Part shown: in pieces, positions 50,164 to 64,000 of the stretch
Layout of the letters: each line of letters opens with the position of its first letter
How positions within the stretch are numbered: the first letter of the stretch is position 1
Assembly: GCA_020746105.1 (NCBI GenBank)
Contig: CM036618.1
Location: 95,660,122-95,724,121, forward strand
Length of the DNA: 64,000 nt
From: Trogon surrucura
Taxonomy: Eukaryota; Chordata; Aves; Trogoniformes; Trogonidae
Reading direction: 5' to 3'
The notes under the pieces: generated by a model
Seen by the model: only the letters and a program-made list of their open reading frames with translations
The model's database searches: none
Told to the model about the DNA's origin: nothing
Position numbers and translations under genes: made by a program

Positions 50164-53100
50164 CTCTCCCCATATTAATCCAGTTTCTTTCATACCGGGC
50201 ACAAAAGTAAAAAAAAAAAGTAGGAAGAGAAAGAAACACAAAAATGCCACTGCCTAGAGCAATCAAGGTTTACCCTACTTACAGTTTTGTAATGGCATTT
50301 TAGTAAGCTGTACTGCTATTTCAAAGCCAACCCCAAGAGTGCATTACTTCTAGCACATGGAAGAGTGTTCCTGCAAAAGTGTATATACCTTTGTAATAGC
50401 ACAGTTGCCTATTATGGTAGAGAAAAAAAAGCACAAGTTTGCTAGGATAGCTAGATCAACAGTGGGATGAATGTTAGTATAGCTAAATCTGCCTGGGATT
50501 TCTCTTTGCAGCCCAGATCTACGCAGCTGTGCCAGCATAAACCTGAGTTGTTGACTGGGCTTCAGACATTCTGTAATGGGCACCTGACTCATGATCTGGA
50601 CGTATTTGTCTCAATAGCCTCTAATGGAAGCTCAGTACAACTGGATTGGAGTCCTATAGCAATCTTTTAGATGTACAAATGAAATTGCACTCTTTTTCCC
50701 TGTCTAAAATGTAACAGGAATTGCTGTCACTTTCTTAATATCAGACCTCACAAAATGACTGTAAAATAAGAACAAAGCCTTGAGGAGTCTTAGAAATGTT
50801 ACCAGTGGAGCTGTGTTTCTTGTTGAGTACTGCAATCATTTACTTGATATAGTTAGAATGAAATAAGAAAAGACATAGCTGTGCAAAGGTATCTGAATAC
50901 TCATTTGCATAGTTATCACTGATCCCATAAAGTAGTAATAAAAAAATATTGTCAAGGAAGATTCTGACTCCCTTTCTTAAAAAAAAAAAGAAAACACCAC
51001 GGAAACCACAAAAAAAACCCAGCAGAAAATGTCCTGAGGCCAGTGAAAGTACCTACAATAACATACCTAATGACCATGAAGTCTGTGATTGCTGATCAGT
51101 CCTCCCTAGCACGGCAAGAGGTGACAGAGTTGTCTCAATGAGCCAGAGCCCACCAAGGGACATCTGTAGAGAGGCATCTCCCTATCATACAGCAAAACCA
51201 GAATATTGCACATAGATACGGCCTGTACCATTCATTTTTACTCCACAATATCTTAACCTAAACTCAGATGAAATCACTTCAAGATTCTGACCGCTGATGC
51301 AGACAGCTTCAGGAAACCTACCTGTCTCGAAGAGGGCCCCTGATGTGAGCAATGCACGTGGCACTTGGATGCAATGAGTTATTTAACATGAAATGCTTGA
51401 GTGCACTGAGAATTGATTTGTTCTAAAAGCAAATCAAAAGAGCAAGTCAGTCAAATCCAGCTCTGGAGAGCAGGAGAAAGCTGCCACTCCACACCTTTGC
51501 ACCCTTCATTCCTCTGCACTGTAAATGTCTGATCTATCAAAAGCCTGACCTGCCCGTCGTGCCTGCCGGTTCGTGTGCTTTGAGATCCCTGTCAGAAATG
51601 TTTGATTCTGCGGATTTAAATCTGAAAGCCTGCCATGTTTTGTGACAGGTGAAATTGACTTATTTTGAAGTCTGGTCAATTTATCAAGTTGTTAGAATGA
51701 TAAGATTGTCACTCGCTATTATCAATGACACACAGTTCAGAGCAAAGCTGGCCATCAAGTTAACTGCGGGCGAATTCACCAGCATGCCAGCTTCAATACA
51801 AACAAAAAACACCACCCCATTAATTGAGGTATTGAAGTGTAAGCCACTTCTGGCTGAAAGCATGAAAAAATTCATAAAGCTCAGGCAGTTGAGGAAGAGA
51901 AGGAGAAGGAAATTGTGACAAGCTAGTTTTAGGCAGTGTTTACTGTCTCTCTCTATTGCGTCTTGCTCAGAAAACATGAGTTATGACAGAGGACTTCAGA
52001 GCTAAATAAGGTTGTGTGTTCCCCTTGTGTTTCAACACCTGTATGTCTCACCAGTACCACAGATGTCTACTAAGCTGCACCAGCGCAAGGCAGTGAAGAA
52101 TCAGGCCAAGCAATTTCATTAGAGTTTTGTTTTGATGCATTTAAAAGATTCACACTTTTGAACCTTTCACATAAAAGCAGCACCATTTTCATCAGCTTTC
52201 TGCATTTACAAAGTAAAAAATGACCTGTACGACGAGGTTGATGTGCACAGTTAACAGGGCTACATTCATTTTGGGGTTTGTTTTATCTGAGGGAAATACA
52301 TTACTGTAAGCATGTCATATGTAAAGGATGCAAGTTGATGGAAAAATAGCTCAAAGTATCCCTGGTATTTTGAAATGTGAGTTAACCTGATATTTCAGCT
52401 GTCAAAGAGCACAGTTGTCTCACTGTTAGGTAATTCCAGTCCAAGGTGTTAGTGACTGGTTGTGAAGCACAGGATGCCTATTACCCCCTGGGAAAAAAAA
52501 AAGGTGCTCTCAAAAATGGCACGACTCTGCTTCACTTTTCTCTGGTGGAGATAATAAATTTCTCTCTAAAAAAGGGCTAATGAAGTTTACCCATGTATGT
52601 TTTAAGGCGCCTTCAATTCCTTGGGTAGAAAGACAAAGCTTTGTTATTGCTGAAAATGAATGCAGATGCGTGAAGAACAGGGAACCATCTAGTTAAAGCA
52701 GAGAATGTTTCCCAGATGAAGAAGCAAAAAGAGCAATCCTCCCTCATGAAGGTCTCAAAATACTCTGTTCAGCTGAGGTGTCATTATAGAGAGCTTAATA
52801 ATGCTGCATTGTCAGGGCTGGATAACTTATTCTTCCTTTTATGCTAGAGATATCATTGAAAATGATAAGGGTGTTCCTGAATTACACACATAATTTTGCA
52901 GGAAGATAGGGGAGCAGGGCTGCACCTGAGACAGGTGCAAGACTTGTCATTTACTGCATCTTTACTACAATGCCGGATCTTGATGACGAGGGAAATAGAG
53001 CATGACATAGAAAAAGGAGATATTTAAAATTCTTTTATGCTGAACTCCATGACAAACAAGGATATATAGATGGTCACACTTTTTTAAATAATAGAGCAAC

Positions 53101-56100
53101 AAAAAGGCATATTTCCATGATGGATTCAAAATTAAGTCAGAATTGCTCAATTTTCTTTGGTTTTCTCCCTGCTTCCTTGTTTTTCAAGTGAAACATCATA
53201 GGAAATAAAACAGTAAGTTGCTGCTACTTATTTCTCTGGGTTTCATTCTGTGAATTATATTGGAGAAAATCAGTAGGATTTTCCATCTCTAATTCATTTT
53301 AAGCAATAATTTTAAAGGCAAACTTATGCCCAGAGCACAATTTGTTAAGTGTTTTTTTCCCCCTCATTCTTATTGTTACCTGTCATCTCTGTTCCTCTTG
53401 ACATTCTCAACTTTTGTTTTTGTTTAACATCTATGTCAGCTTGTAAAGGCCATTACCATGCTGCTGGACTCTAATCAGAAGAGACGTTGTCAAGGTGAGA
53501 AGAAAAAGCATCAGTTTCATCAAATGTGAGAAATCACAGTCTGGTTTTCTGCAAAAACTCCAGGGTTTTCCTATAGTAATATTTCCTCCCTTTCTTTGTC
53601 CAGTTAGCACAGAGCAAGAAAACAGCTTGGCAAAAAAAAAAAACAAAAAAAACAAACAAAAAACAGTTTGAATCCAAACAGGAAAAAAAACCCAAACCAA
53701 ACCAGAACAAAACAAAAAAAATTTCTCATCAGACCTCCTTTGCTACAGCTGAAATATCTGACTGACATTTTCATTAGTTTCTTTTTTATCTTTCACACAT
53801 TGCTGCATTCCATTAATTACAAATGCCACCCAGATTCATTGCAATGTGTGTCATTCCCAGCCCCAGGTGATTCTGTAGGTGCTCATTTTGAAGAAATCCT
53901 TGTGAAGCATGAGAGGGAAGCGAGGAGAAGTTGGGCTTCATCTTAGTGTGCCATCACTTGCTATAAAGACCTGAGGCTCAGGTCTGATTTACTCCCCTCA
54001 GTTATTTAAGCTGCAAATGTCTGTGTTCAGCCTGTCATGGAAATATTTCTGATAAGCCTTAGCTTAGTCATTAAGAAATCCTTCTCCCACTATCCGTGCC
54101 CATCCGTGCATTGTTTTTTGATTTCTGTGGGGAAAAGATACCCTGAGCTTTGGTGAAGAATTTCTCACAGCATTGTTGTCCCAGCATGCCAAGGCTCCCA
54201 CCTTTGGGACTAGACAGCAGAATCCCTCCCCTCTGCCTGAACGTGGCTCACCCACAAGAGGAGCCAAAGATTAACTATCTGTTTCAGAGGCTTTCTTCTT
54301 GCCACCAGCCTTCAGATCACATTGAGAACTCATCTGTTTCAGCCTGCTGAAGATGCAAACATTGTTCTGCGACTACGTACTGGCAAGGCGAGGAATTGTT
54401 TTTCCTCCCTGCGTGATTGTGCAGAATTATTGTAGACTCTGTTTTTTGCTCATACTTGTCAGTGCAGCTGTCTCATGCTTTTTAGCAAAAGGAGCAAACT
54501 TATAGCAGTTTACAGCACATGGACCCTTATTCTCAAAAGAAGGCAAAAATCACTGATTCATACCCAAGAATCCATAAAGAATGTATCAATGAAGTTAAAT
54601 GTGTCTTTTCAGATGAAAATGCTTCTGCATTATAAAAGCATGATAGCTAAAACACAGACTGGTAAACAGATCAACAAAAAAACATTTTTGTTTCATTACG
54701 AGAAAAAAAAAGTTATCTCCGTGGTTGGTCTGAGCATGGATCATGGGTTGAGAGCAGCTCATTCTTGTATAGAGAATGGTTTTGGCAAAATTGCTCAAAC
54801 CCAACAGCAACCACATTTGCTAACACACTTGCTCTTTCTATAAGCAGAGAACTGCAAATTTTGGAGGAATCCTTGTTTCTTTAAGCAGATCCATCTTAAA
54901 TTATAGAGGACACATGGGCAACATTAAGTCAGTTGATTTTGTGGCACAAGGGAATATCAATTGATAAGATTTTTCATGGGAAATGTAGCTGTAAATGCCA
55001 TCTGCCAGTAGAGGCCAGAGGGAAAGACGAGGACAGATACTTTCAAATATGCAGTTCATCTTCCAGTTGCTATTCTCTTGAAGCATGTAAGGTAGTGCTG
55101 AGAGCTAATCCAGATGTGGGTCAAGTATGACACCCAGTGGATGGACCATGTGGTAGTGCCAGAGGATTTCTGCATGTGTCTACTCTATTCATTTTTCCTG
55201 ATTTAATGTACTTTCAGGTAACGAGCCATATTAGGGTATGAAACCGTGTCCTAGCCTATAAGATTTAAGCATTTTTTTTCTTTCCCTCTCCAAAACTTGA
55301 ATCCCCAGTTAAGTATTTCAGAGGATTTTCTCTTTCATTCTGCCTCTCAGTTGATTTTTTGTACATAGAGTATGGACAGGTTCCCATTAAACCCCAAAAC
55401 TATGTAGAGCTGGATTAACTTATCAGTGATATGAAGAAGCTGACCTATTCAAAGAGGATTTTATAGACATAATAGCATAAGTTCATAACAAATGTTTGTG
55501 TTGCTTTAGTAGAATGCTCAAAGGGTTTTCTTTTGTCATGACACCATTAAAAAAACCACAAAAATGGCAACAAGGAAACCAGCCATGCATTGAATCTGGT
55601 CTGATTCAAATCCATTTTTCTTAACCAACAAAAGTTCATTTGTACTTCATACAACAAGGAGGCTCCATGCTCGAACTGTGCTCTTCTATCCAAGAAAGAG
55701 AAAGCTGGCAAATAGTCACATTCTTCACTGGGCAGGGCCAGGGAACTGGGATTAGACCCAAATCCAGTGACAGGGAAGAAAATAAACAACGTAAGGAAGG
55801 CAGGGGAACTAATTTCTGAGTATGAGTCCACATAAGAGCGAGAAAAGGTCATATCCTGAGCAAAGCATAGGTGATATAGGAGGGGAAGCAGGGGTTTCTG
55901 GGGACAGCTTGGTACAGCCAGTCATGTTATATTGTCTTAACTACTTGTAGCAGAGCCTGGACTCCACTCTCACATCACCAACCTCATTACTCCTCCTTTA
56001 GGTAGGCTTTCCTTTTGCCTATATCTTTGCTGCGCTAAGAGAAGGTGCAAACCAGAATCGTTAGCCTCTCTTCTTTAAAATACCACAATATGTTAAAAAA

Positions 56101-59100
56101 GATCTCCTCAGAGAGCAGCACACGCTTACCTCTAGCCTCAGGGTTTGGTACTCTGCTCTTTTTACTGACACTGCACTACTAATCTGAACAAACATGCCAT
56201 GCTCCTTGTTATGGCAAGACATGTGAACTGCTTGGTGCCAAGAAAGGCTTAAAGGCATCAAAATTTATGCTTTCCTTTACATGTGAAGAAGGATTTTCAG
56301 TATCGGCAGTGGAAATTATTTCTTCCTCCACACCTCCCTCAGGATGGTACAGTAGCAAGCAGGGAGAAACTCAGCAGAAATGCATCTCATTGTCCTTACT
56401 GCTTACATAGTCCCTTCTCTGAGCAAATAATGCTCTTTCACACTAATGCCTACACCTGTTTGGGTACATCTCCTGCATTATTAATACCTGCAGCCCACAA
56501 AGGAAAGAATTTGCCTCTCAGTTCAGTGTTAATGCCCAATGCCACCTCAATGACACCTTCAGTGTTAATCCCTAGTCACACCTCCTGACCTTGTTAACCT
56601 TAGCTTTGAGCATCTAAAATAAAACCCTGCCTAGCAGGCTGTTTCAGCTGGGTGGTTAATCCAGGAGATCTCTTAGGTCAAAGGCTTAGATTTAGCTGAG
56701 ACCTTACCTGTAGCACATGTGAAACACTCAGCCCAGGTAAAACGCTTTGGAAACCTCAAAAAAAAGAGTGAGAGACGGAGTTTATAGCATCATATTTTAT
56801 CAGATTCTTCTCCAGGTGCCTCTAAGCAAAGATCTGTTGCACACAGCAGCACTCTGCTCCATCCAGCCAGACCCAGGAGGATGCTCATGCACTTGTAGCA
56901 AGTGCTGGTGTCAGTAACCCATAAGCTCACCTAACGCGCTGGCCCTTCCTCAGGCTGGGGCTAGTGCCCTCCTACCACCCTCTCGTCTCAGCCTCCCGAC
57001 GCTTTCTTCTCCTAGAAGGAACTCTTCTAGCCTCTAGTTTTGATGTTTGGAGATTTTTGATTGGGGGTTCATCCTTTTGTTTTGGTTTTTTTTTTAAATC
57101 CACTGATGTTTATATTTAATCACCTTCCACAGCAAATTGCTGTATATGCTGTATTTTCTACATGGCTACAGCCAGTCTAAAGATTTCCTGTATTAAAGGT
57201 AAACAAGTCAGGAACACTCCCTCACACAGACTGTTCCTCACTGGGACAGTAGAATCACAAAGCTAGCAAACCATTATTCATTTTTTTTAGGAGTCTACTG
57301 TAAAAAAAAAAAAAACAACCCTCATTCAGCAATCCTTACATCAAATTTCTCACTATACTTTTTTTCCCCCCTGTTGTTAATAGGAAAAAGATAACCATTC
57401 TGTCACAAATGCTTTGAAATAATCAAACTTTTTGCACTGTTACTGGCCTTTCGCAGAAGGAGTAGGGATACTAATTAATTCTCCACACCTGACAGAAATC
57501 AAATTTCTATCAACAATAATGGGATTCTGTCTAGTGCGTCTATATTTTATCCTGTGTCTATATTTTATCCCCTATCTTATTTTTTTAATTTTCTTTTTAA
57601 TTGATAAAACCCACGTGCTGATGGAATCTCAGAAATAAACATTTGAGAGTTGTCATCATTAAAAAGAAACCCTCTTTTTTTTTTTTCCCAAGTGTCTTAA
57701 GGGATCACCTGAAGTCAGAGAGAGTGCCTTTTCAATGGAAAGAGAGTGAAAGTGGAAAATGAATATAATGCTAAGGTTTTCCTTTTGAAGGTTTGGCAAG
57801 CCACAGCAGAGAGCTTAGGAAGACAGGTATCTGCGTGACCAGCAAAACCATTGCAATGTTCCCTTTTGTGGTATATTCTATCTTATAATATTTAGTGATG
57901 TTTGTTGCTAAGGGGTGTTCAAAGGTGTCCTGGTCATGAGATGAAGCCAAGAAGATAATATCAAGGTGTATAAACACACCCCGCAATAGGAAGACCATCT
58001 TATTCACGTAATGCAAGGGATGTCCTCAATGACATCTAAAGGCAGTAGATTTACAATGGACAAAAAGGGCATTCTTTTCCAACAGAGCAATCAGTAAAAT
58101 TAATCTGCTTATTATGCAACTCTCAGTTCCACAGTGTTATTTCTCTCAATAAGGCAAAAAGCTTTGTAAATTTGAAGAAAGGATTTGGCAGGTATATGCA
58201 CAAGATTAGCATCTGCTGACTGTTATCCAGGAAAATATCACAAGAGAAAACACCACTATTCTCCTGCTTCAGAACACAAGATTGTTTGCTTTTGGAGGTC
58301 AAGGAGAATTCCCCTTATGCTATTACAGAGTTACACAGCATTACTATAGGTTGATTTTATGAGTGCAGGTCATTTATTTTTTAAATGTCCTATCTTGATA
58401 AAATATCCAAGCAAACTGTTACCTTTGAAAAATAGGCATTATTTTGAAGACTATTTTCTGTTCACTGAACATTTGCCAGATTTGTTGAGAAATACCTATA
58501 TTTCACATTTTTGAGAGTTTTATAACACTTCTGAACACTGACCCAGAAACTGAAGATGTATTCCTTATTTTGCTTTGACTAGCGAATGTTCACACAAAGC
58601 TTTGAAGCTTTGGAGACAGGGTGGCCACACATTGACTCTTTCCGATAGGCTTCCTTGTTCTGCAGTTTTCAGGAATGTGCCTCTGTTGCTTTTAAACCTG
58701 TCTATGTACCTCAAAATCTAGTTGTGTACCTGCATAGTCTGCAGAAAACATAACAGTACAAGAACTAGTCTAGGTCTTCGCTTCATGTGTATAATTAAAG
58801 GCACTAGCATTTAGCCTTAGTGTTCAGTTATCATTATTATTTAGAGATCATTATTTTATACCAACAAAATATATCTTCTGCAGAACCTCAAAGAAAACTG
58901 AGAAGGAGTGAAAGATAGTGGAAACAACAACTAGGACATGAGCAATTTTCCCCTTTTTTTCTGTATTCTTCAGTCATTAGTCCCCTGCAATCATTTCTGG
59001 GTTTGGTTGTGTCAGTATTTGTAACTGTTTCAGCTCCATACCTTTTTTTGCACTGTTTTTTGATACAGGTGGAAACAGCATATATCAAAAAAAAAGCATA

Positions 59101-62100
59101 GACCGGCCAACACATTAAAGGAAATCCTATACTTAGTTGTAAGAAACTGTTTTTTCTCAGTAGACATTTGCCTGAGTAGAGGACAGTAGATGTCACATCC
59201 TTGTAACTGATGCGCATACAGCAGCATGTATCCATACACTTTATTGCTAATTTCTGAATTTAGTATCTTCTACATCACATATTCCCTGCATAATTACCCG
59301 GATACTAAATTTCAAGGGAGAGCATATCTCAAAGGATGAACTGCTCCTAGGCTCGATACATCTGATTTCTAGAGGCAGGAGACATTGAAATTTTGCTGTG
59401 AAGTAAAAGTCAGCTTTTAAAAAATTTATTCTCTCTTGACCTCAAACAAAACTGCCTTCTGAACACATTTCTGACATCTACTCAAATTTCTAAAGCTTTT
59501 GGAACTACCCAAAAAAAATTCATTTTAGTAGTGTTCAATTTATTGATGCTGAAATGTTTGACTTAATTATGTCAAAGTAATTTATTCTGTTAATGTGAAA
59601 ACATTATAACAACCTTCAACCTTCAGTACAATATACTGTTTTAAATCTCATATAAATTCAATATAAAATATTAACATGTATATGACAATAATCAATTAAT
59701 CTAAATGGTGCAGTCAAAATGATATGTCTTCACTTTAGCAAAACAAAATGTTTTGACATTACCAAAATAAAACAAGACAGCTGAAGTGGTTTGCTGCGGC
59801 CCCTTTCCAATGAAAATTTCATCAAAATTGACATATTCTCCAGGAACGTTTTGACGCTGATGAAACAACATGTCACAATGAAACACAGTTCTATTTGCAA
59901 TGTTTTTGTTGCCCTTAATTTTAGGGAAAGGGAGAAACATACCCAAAGGTCTGGCCACAGTGACACAGCAGATTTTGTAGCCATACATTTACGAGTGTCT
60001 AGAGGTACTAGCAATTAAAGTATTTCTGGCCACTTACATCTCCAGTTTTTCTTCCCAATGTAGCCCAATAAGTTTCTTAGATTGTTCCTTAGGTGAAGAT
60101 GACTCTAAAAAGTTTTGTCATTCCCCACTCTTTGTTACAGTGAGAGTACAGGAATAGCTGTAAGCATTTCATGACATCTCTCTCTTCTTGTCTTCTTTAT
60201 TTTATGATTGGTAGTGATTTTCCCTCCTGCACACTTACCCTTCATGCCCCTTATTCTCTTGATTTTCATGGTACAAAAAATTCGGCAAGCTGCCTTTTAC
60301 CTTCTCCATGAGTATTCATAGGTCTAATTAAGTTAAATTCAGCTTGTCTGATTTGAGAAGTCTTATCAGAAATACTTAACCTGTGCAAATAATATGCATA
60401 GACTGAAGTACTCCTTCTGAATGCTAATTAACTATCATACAAGACTTCATGCATAATCAAATGTCCAAATGCACCAGAATCTTTACAAGGGAAAAAAAAA
60501 ATTCGTTAGAAAAGATATCAAACAAAAATCCTATGCCAGCATTTCAGGGCAGCCCAGTAACTCTGAGCACGTTTCCTTACTCATATGGTGACACTGTCTT
60601 CTAATTTTAACTGGGAAAAGATTGAGCTCAGCCATTCCTCCACCTGGGCTGCAGAGACTGAAAGATGGTGAAGAAGGGATAAAAAAAGCTAGGAAGGTCA
60701 TTCAGTCTTCTTCATTTTCCAGGACCATATTTTCAAACTGAATCTTGCAGAAAGCAAGTGATAATTAATTCTGTTTAGCTCTTTTTAGAGTGACTGCATT
60801 CCCATCTATGCCTTCCCTTCAGCCTTTTCCGTTTCTTTTCTTGCAGAGCTTCACCTTAGATTACAACTGTCTCAGGCCATAGTTTTATCTTTTCACAGAC
60901 TAATCCTCTTATTATTCAGAGAGACTCCAGCCAGACTCAGACCTGTGTCATGATCCTGAAGATCACCAAGATAATCCCCAGGACTTGACCACCTGAATGG
61001 CCCCTCAGGGGCGCTCGGACTCTGGCAGCATGATTGATCTTGCTGGACATAAACATACATGATACACATGTCGAATTTGAGCCCCTTGCCCAGGTATGGC
61101 CTACAGTCAAAGAAAGAAAACAAAACAAAACAAAACTTTGTGACAGGAAGCCATTTCGCTTGTTTCTGGCATCTGCATTTGGGTCAGATGAATCATCATC
61201 TAGGAGAGCCTCTTTGTCTCCTGCGGTTGTATGGGAGCTCAGCCCAACAATGTCAGTAATAGACATCCATGGTGTTAATGCCTGAAATCAGGCGAGATAA
61301 TTTCCTCATGAGATGTACTACCTGCACCATGCTGTGTCATAGGGTACCCACTCCATCCACACCAGGACCAGACACGAGTATGCCAGCGCTCTCTGTGTCC
61401 CTGTGCCTGAGGGTTCCTTTGAAACCAGGATGAGAGATGTGCGTGTGAAAGGGCTGGTGCCCACCGGATCACGCCCAAATATGAAGTCAGGAAGAAGGTG
61501 TTACAATACAATAACTCTTTTGGACCCATGCAGGATTCAATATCCTGATGCAGGAAAGCCTGGAGCACCAAGAGCCACAAAGCACTTCAATCAGTGCACC
61601 TAAAACACCCCAAGCTGTCTTCCTACATGTGTTTCTCATTATTGTGTAATTTCTTTCACTATTAAGTAGGTCAATTCTTCCTCTTTCTTAACACTCTATC
61701 TAATTCCAGTGGCTCTGTACCGTAAGAATTCAATTTAAGAATCTTTTGCTGCTATCAACCTTAATTTTTCCCTTCCAGTTTCCAACTATTTCTTCTTATC
61801 CCTTCATCTCGTGATACAGTGAATTAGCTTCTCCTTTCCCTCTTTTATATTGCTATTATGAATGCATCAAGCTATGATCAAATTTTCACCTTCTAATCTT
61901 GTCATAACTTCATTTGTCTAAATCTGCATTTTCTCTATTTTTTTCAAATCGTTTCTTCTTTCTCCAGTTCAGGATGGAAAAAAAATGGACAGTTTTGAAA
62001 GGCTACATCAAAGGCCACTGTTATGTTTACACTTTTGCATGAGATCCTATAATAATCCAAACTATATAGTCCAGCTTGACACTCCGGTGTTCTCTTATGT

Positions 62101-64000
62101 CCTCCTCATTTTCAGACACATTATCTAGTTGTCTTTTTTTATCTATTCTCACCAACAGAAATTTCTTTTATTGTCATCCTTCACTGTATAAGCATGGGTG
62201 TTTATTACATTGTAGGACAGATGTGCACGGTAAGATTTACACTTGTGTAAATACGGCTTTTGTTTTGTTGTGCTGCAAAGTGGTTAGTCAAGATTCTAAA
62301 AATTATGGCAGGAACATGGTATGGGAAGATCTACCACTACATCTTGAGCAGAAACTGGATGCTTTTTCACTTAGCTCTCACTGCTATAAACATTTCTATT
62401 TTCACACTTAAAAAGAATAGTATTATTCTTTCTGTCTTCTTTTCTGCACTTAACTCAGAGAATATTCTAAAATCCAGTGCTGTTAATCATGGAGAAATGT
62501 GCATGATTATATGTAGTGTGTAAAGATATGTACGAACACCAGTGTACTAAGAGAGAGTGTATTAACTAGATAAAGCATATAGAAAAAGTTGACTGATGGA
62601 AACACTGATGAGAAGATTTGACTGATGGCTCTATGTGAATGACTAATACCTGGATATATTACATGGATGAACTGGAAGGACAGATGGATGCGATAAACCA
62701 ACAGACAGACGGACTGATGAATGGAGTGTAGCTGTATTAAAGAGAAAGACAGGTAAAAGGAATATTAGAGAGAAAGAGTGAGTGCAAATATACTCGTGGA
62801 ATTTCTTCTGCCAGAATGAGCCCTGATGGACCTCTTTGGAATCAGATGGTTAAATGCAGCTTCTTCTTAGCAGCAAAATTGGGTTCAGTCTGCAGAGGTG
62901 CAAGGAAGATGAGAACAGCCTTTGAACAGAGGGAACCTGAATTTAGAACTGAGAGCACAGAAAGGTATTAATGAGAGGAACACTAGGACAAGATTAAATC
63001 TTAGCAGAATATCTAGTCAGGGATATAATCAGGAAAAATGTAGCATAAAGTTGGAGGTAAAATTAATTTTTTTTTTTTCCCCACCTGAGTTTTCTAAATC
63101 CCAGTCACACTTTTTGAAGCTCAAGATTTCACATTTTGGACCTTAATGACTTTGAGGTTTAGCAAGAACTGGGCCTTCCATTTATAAATGTGATGCAGTG
63201 ATCTGTCTGTAGTAGCACCAAGGGTGCAATAAAGATGACATGTGGTTACTCCCCCTGATGCTAGTATTTGCTTATAACAGTTTTCATTAAGAGAACTAGA
63301 TAGTCCAGAAGCTCAAATTTAAACAGCTTCTCCTCTAAGTCTCTGCTTTAAATCTCCCCAGGGAGGTAGTACTTGTAACAGTACATTTATCAATTCATCC
63401 CATTTTGTTTTTCAATATGCACTTATGAAATGCTCTGTGTACGCACATTGCACAAATATTTGTGGGACTTTAGCCTCCTAGGTAACAAATCCTAAACATC
63501 TCCAACTCAAGTCAGCCACATCAAATAACCAGAAGGTACCAGTAGCCTTCCTTGCACAGGGTCCTGCTCACAGCTCCTTAGCAATCCATTGTCTCATTTA
63601 TGCTGGAGATAAGGCTCAGCTTTAGTATTTACTAATCAGCAACTCAGTCTGCACACAACGCCTCAGCAGAGAAATCTGGAGAGATAGCTAATACAAATCC
63701 ACAACTGATTTTCATATACTTTATTTAAAAAAACCCCAAACATTTCTGCTGAGGCATGTATATTCTTTGGCGAGTTTTCACCACAAAACCGATATGTTCT
63801 GAGTTGGCTAGGCAACTCACAGCACCAGAACTTAGAGGACAAGATTGTTTCTACCTGTATAAAGAAGACCTTTGAGGGAATAAATACACAATGGTAGAAA
63901 TAGCATTTTTCAGCTGACTTTGCTAGGTTTATTCTCAGTTATAGTTAATTTTTCAGGCTAGTAATTTCTGCATCGTTTTAAAATCTGGTTGAAAATGAGA

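Overview
The window looks like bird nuclear DNA with no protein-coding or RNA gene that I can recognise. The main evidence is the repeat content. There are several CR1 LINE copies with the avian 3' terminus (tandem 8-bp ATTCTATG-type units). There are also LTRs of the ERVL and ERVK kinds that I know from bird genomes. All element names come from memory of repeat consensus sequences, not from a search. The window could be intergenic or lie inside a long intron; nothing in it decides which.

Layout. 1-800: a perfect (GCCTC)15 array abuts a CR1 fragment, which abuts a truncated ERVL-type LTR. 800-15 kb: mostly unassigned AT-rich DNA, with a GC-rich open segment at 7.56-7.78 kb and an old LINE 3' end near 12 kb. 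15-20 kb: a sense CR1 tail, then an antisense CR1 with a fold-back at its 5' end. 21.5-22.4 kb: a long, heavily diverged CR1. 25.36-26.39 kb: a solo ERVL-type LTR on the minus strand with a 5-bp target duplication, followed by a MIR-like SINE. 27.6-29.4 kb: an old CR1, then a younger antisense CR1 that keeps part of the reverse transcriptase. 36.87-37.66 kb: a well-preserved solo ERVK-type LTR with an exact 6-bp target duplication, a TATA box, a polyadenylation signal and a triplicated U5 motif. 38.8-40.7 kb: a cluster of a MIR-like SINE, a CR1 tail, a clear sense MIR and another ERVL LTR fragment. 47.8-50.2 kb: an old CR1, then the longest young CR1 (about 1.05 kb). 50.2-60.9 kb: about 10.7 kb without a recognisable repeat. 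60.9-61.6 kb: a GC-rich segment with overlapping open frames and splice-like signals. 61.6-64 kb: nothing assigned.

There is no operon or pathway logic here. The readable story is layered transposition: very old amniote SINE and LINE copies, then avian CR1 copies, then LTR insertions that recombined down to solo LTRs. I found no new biological system. The two GC-rich open segments (7.56-7.78 kb and 60.9-61.6 kb) are the only places where an unrecognised exon is plausible, and both calls are weak.
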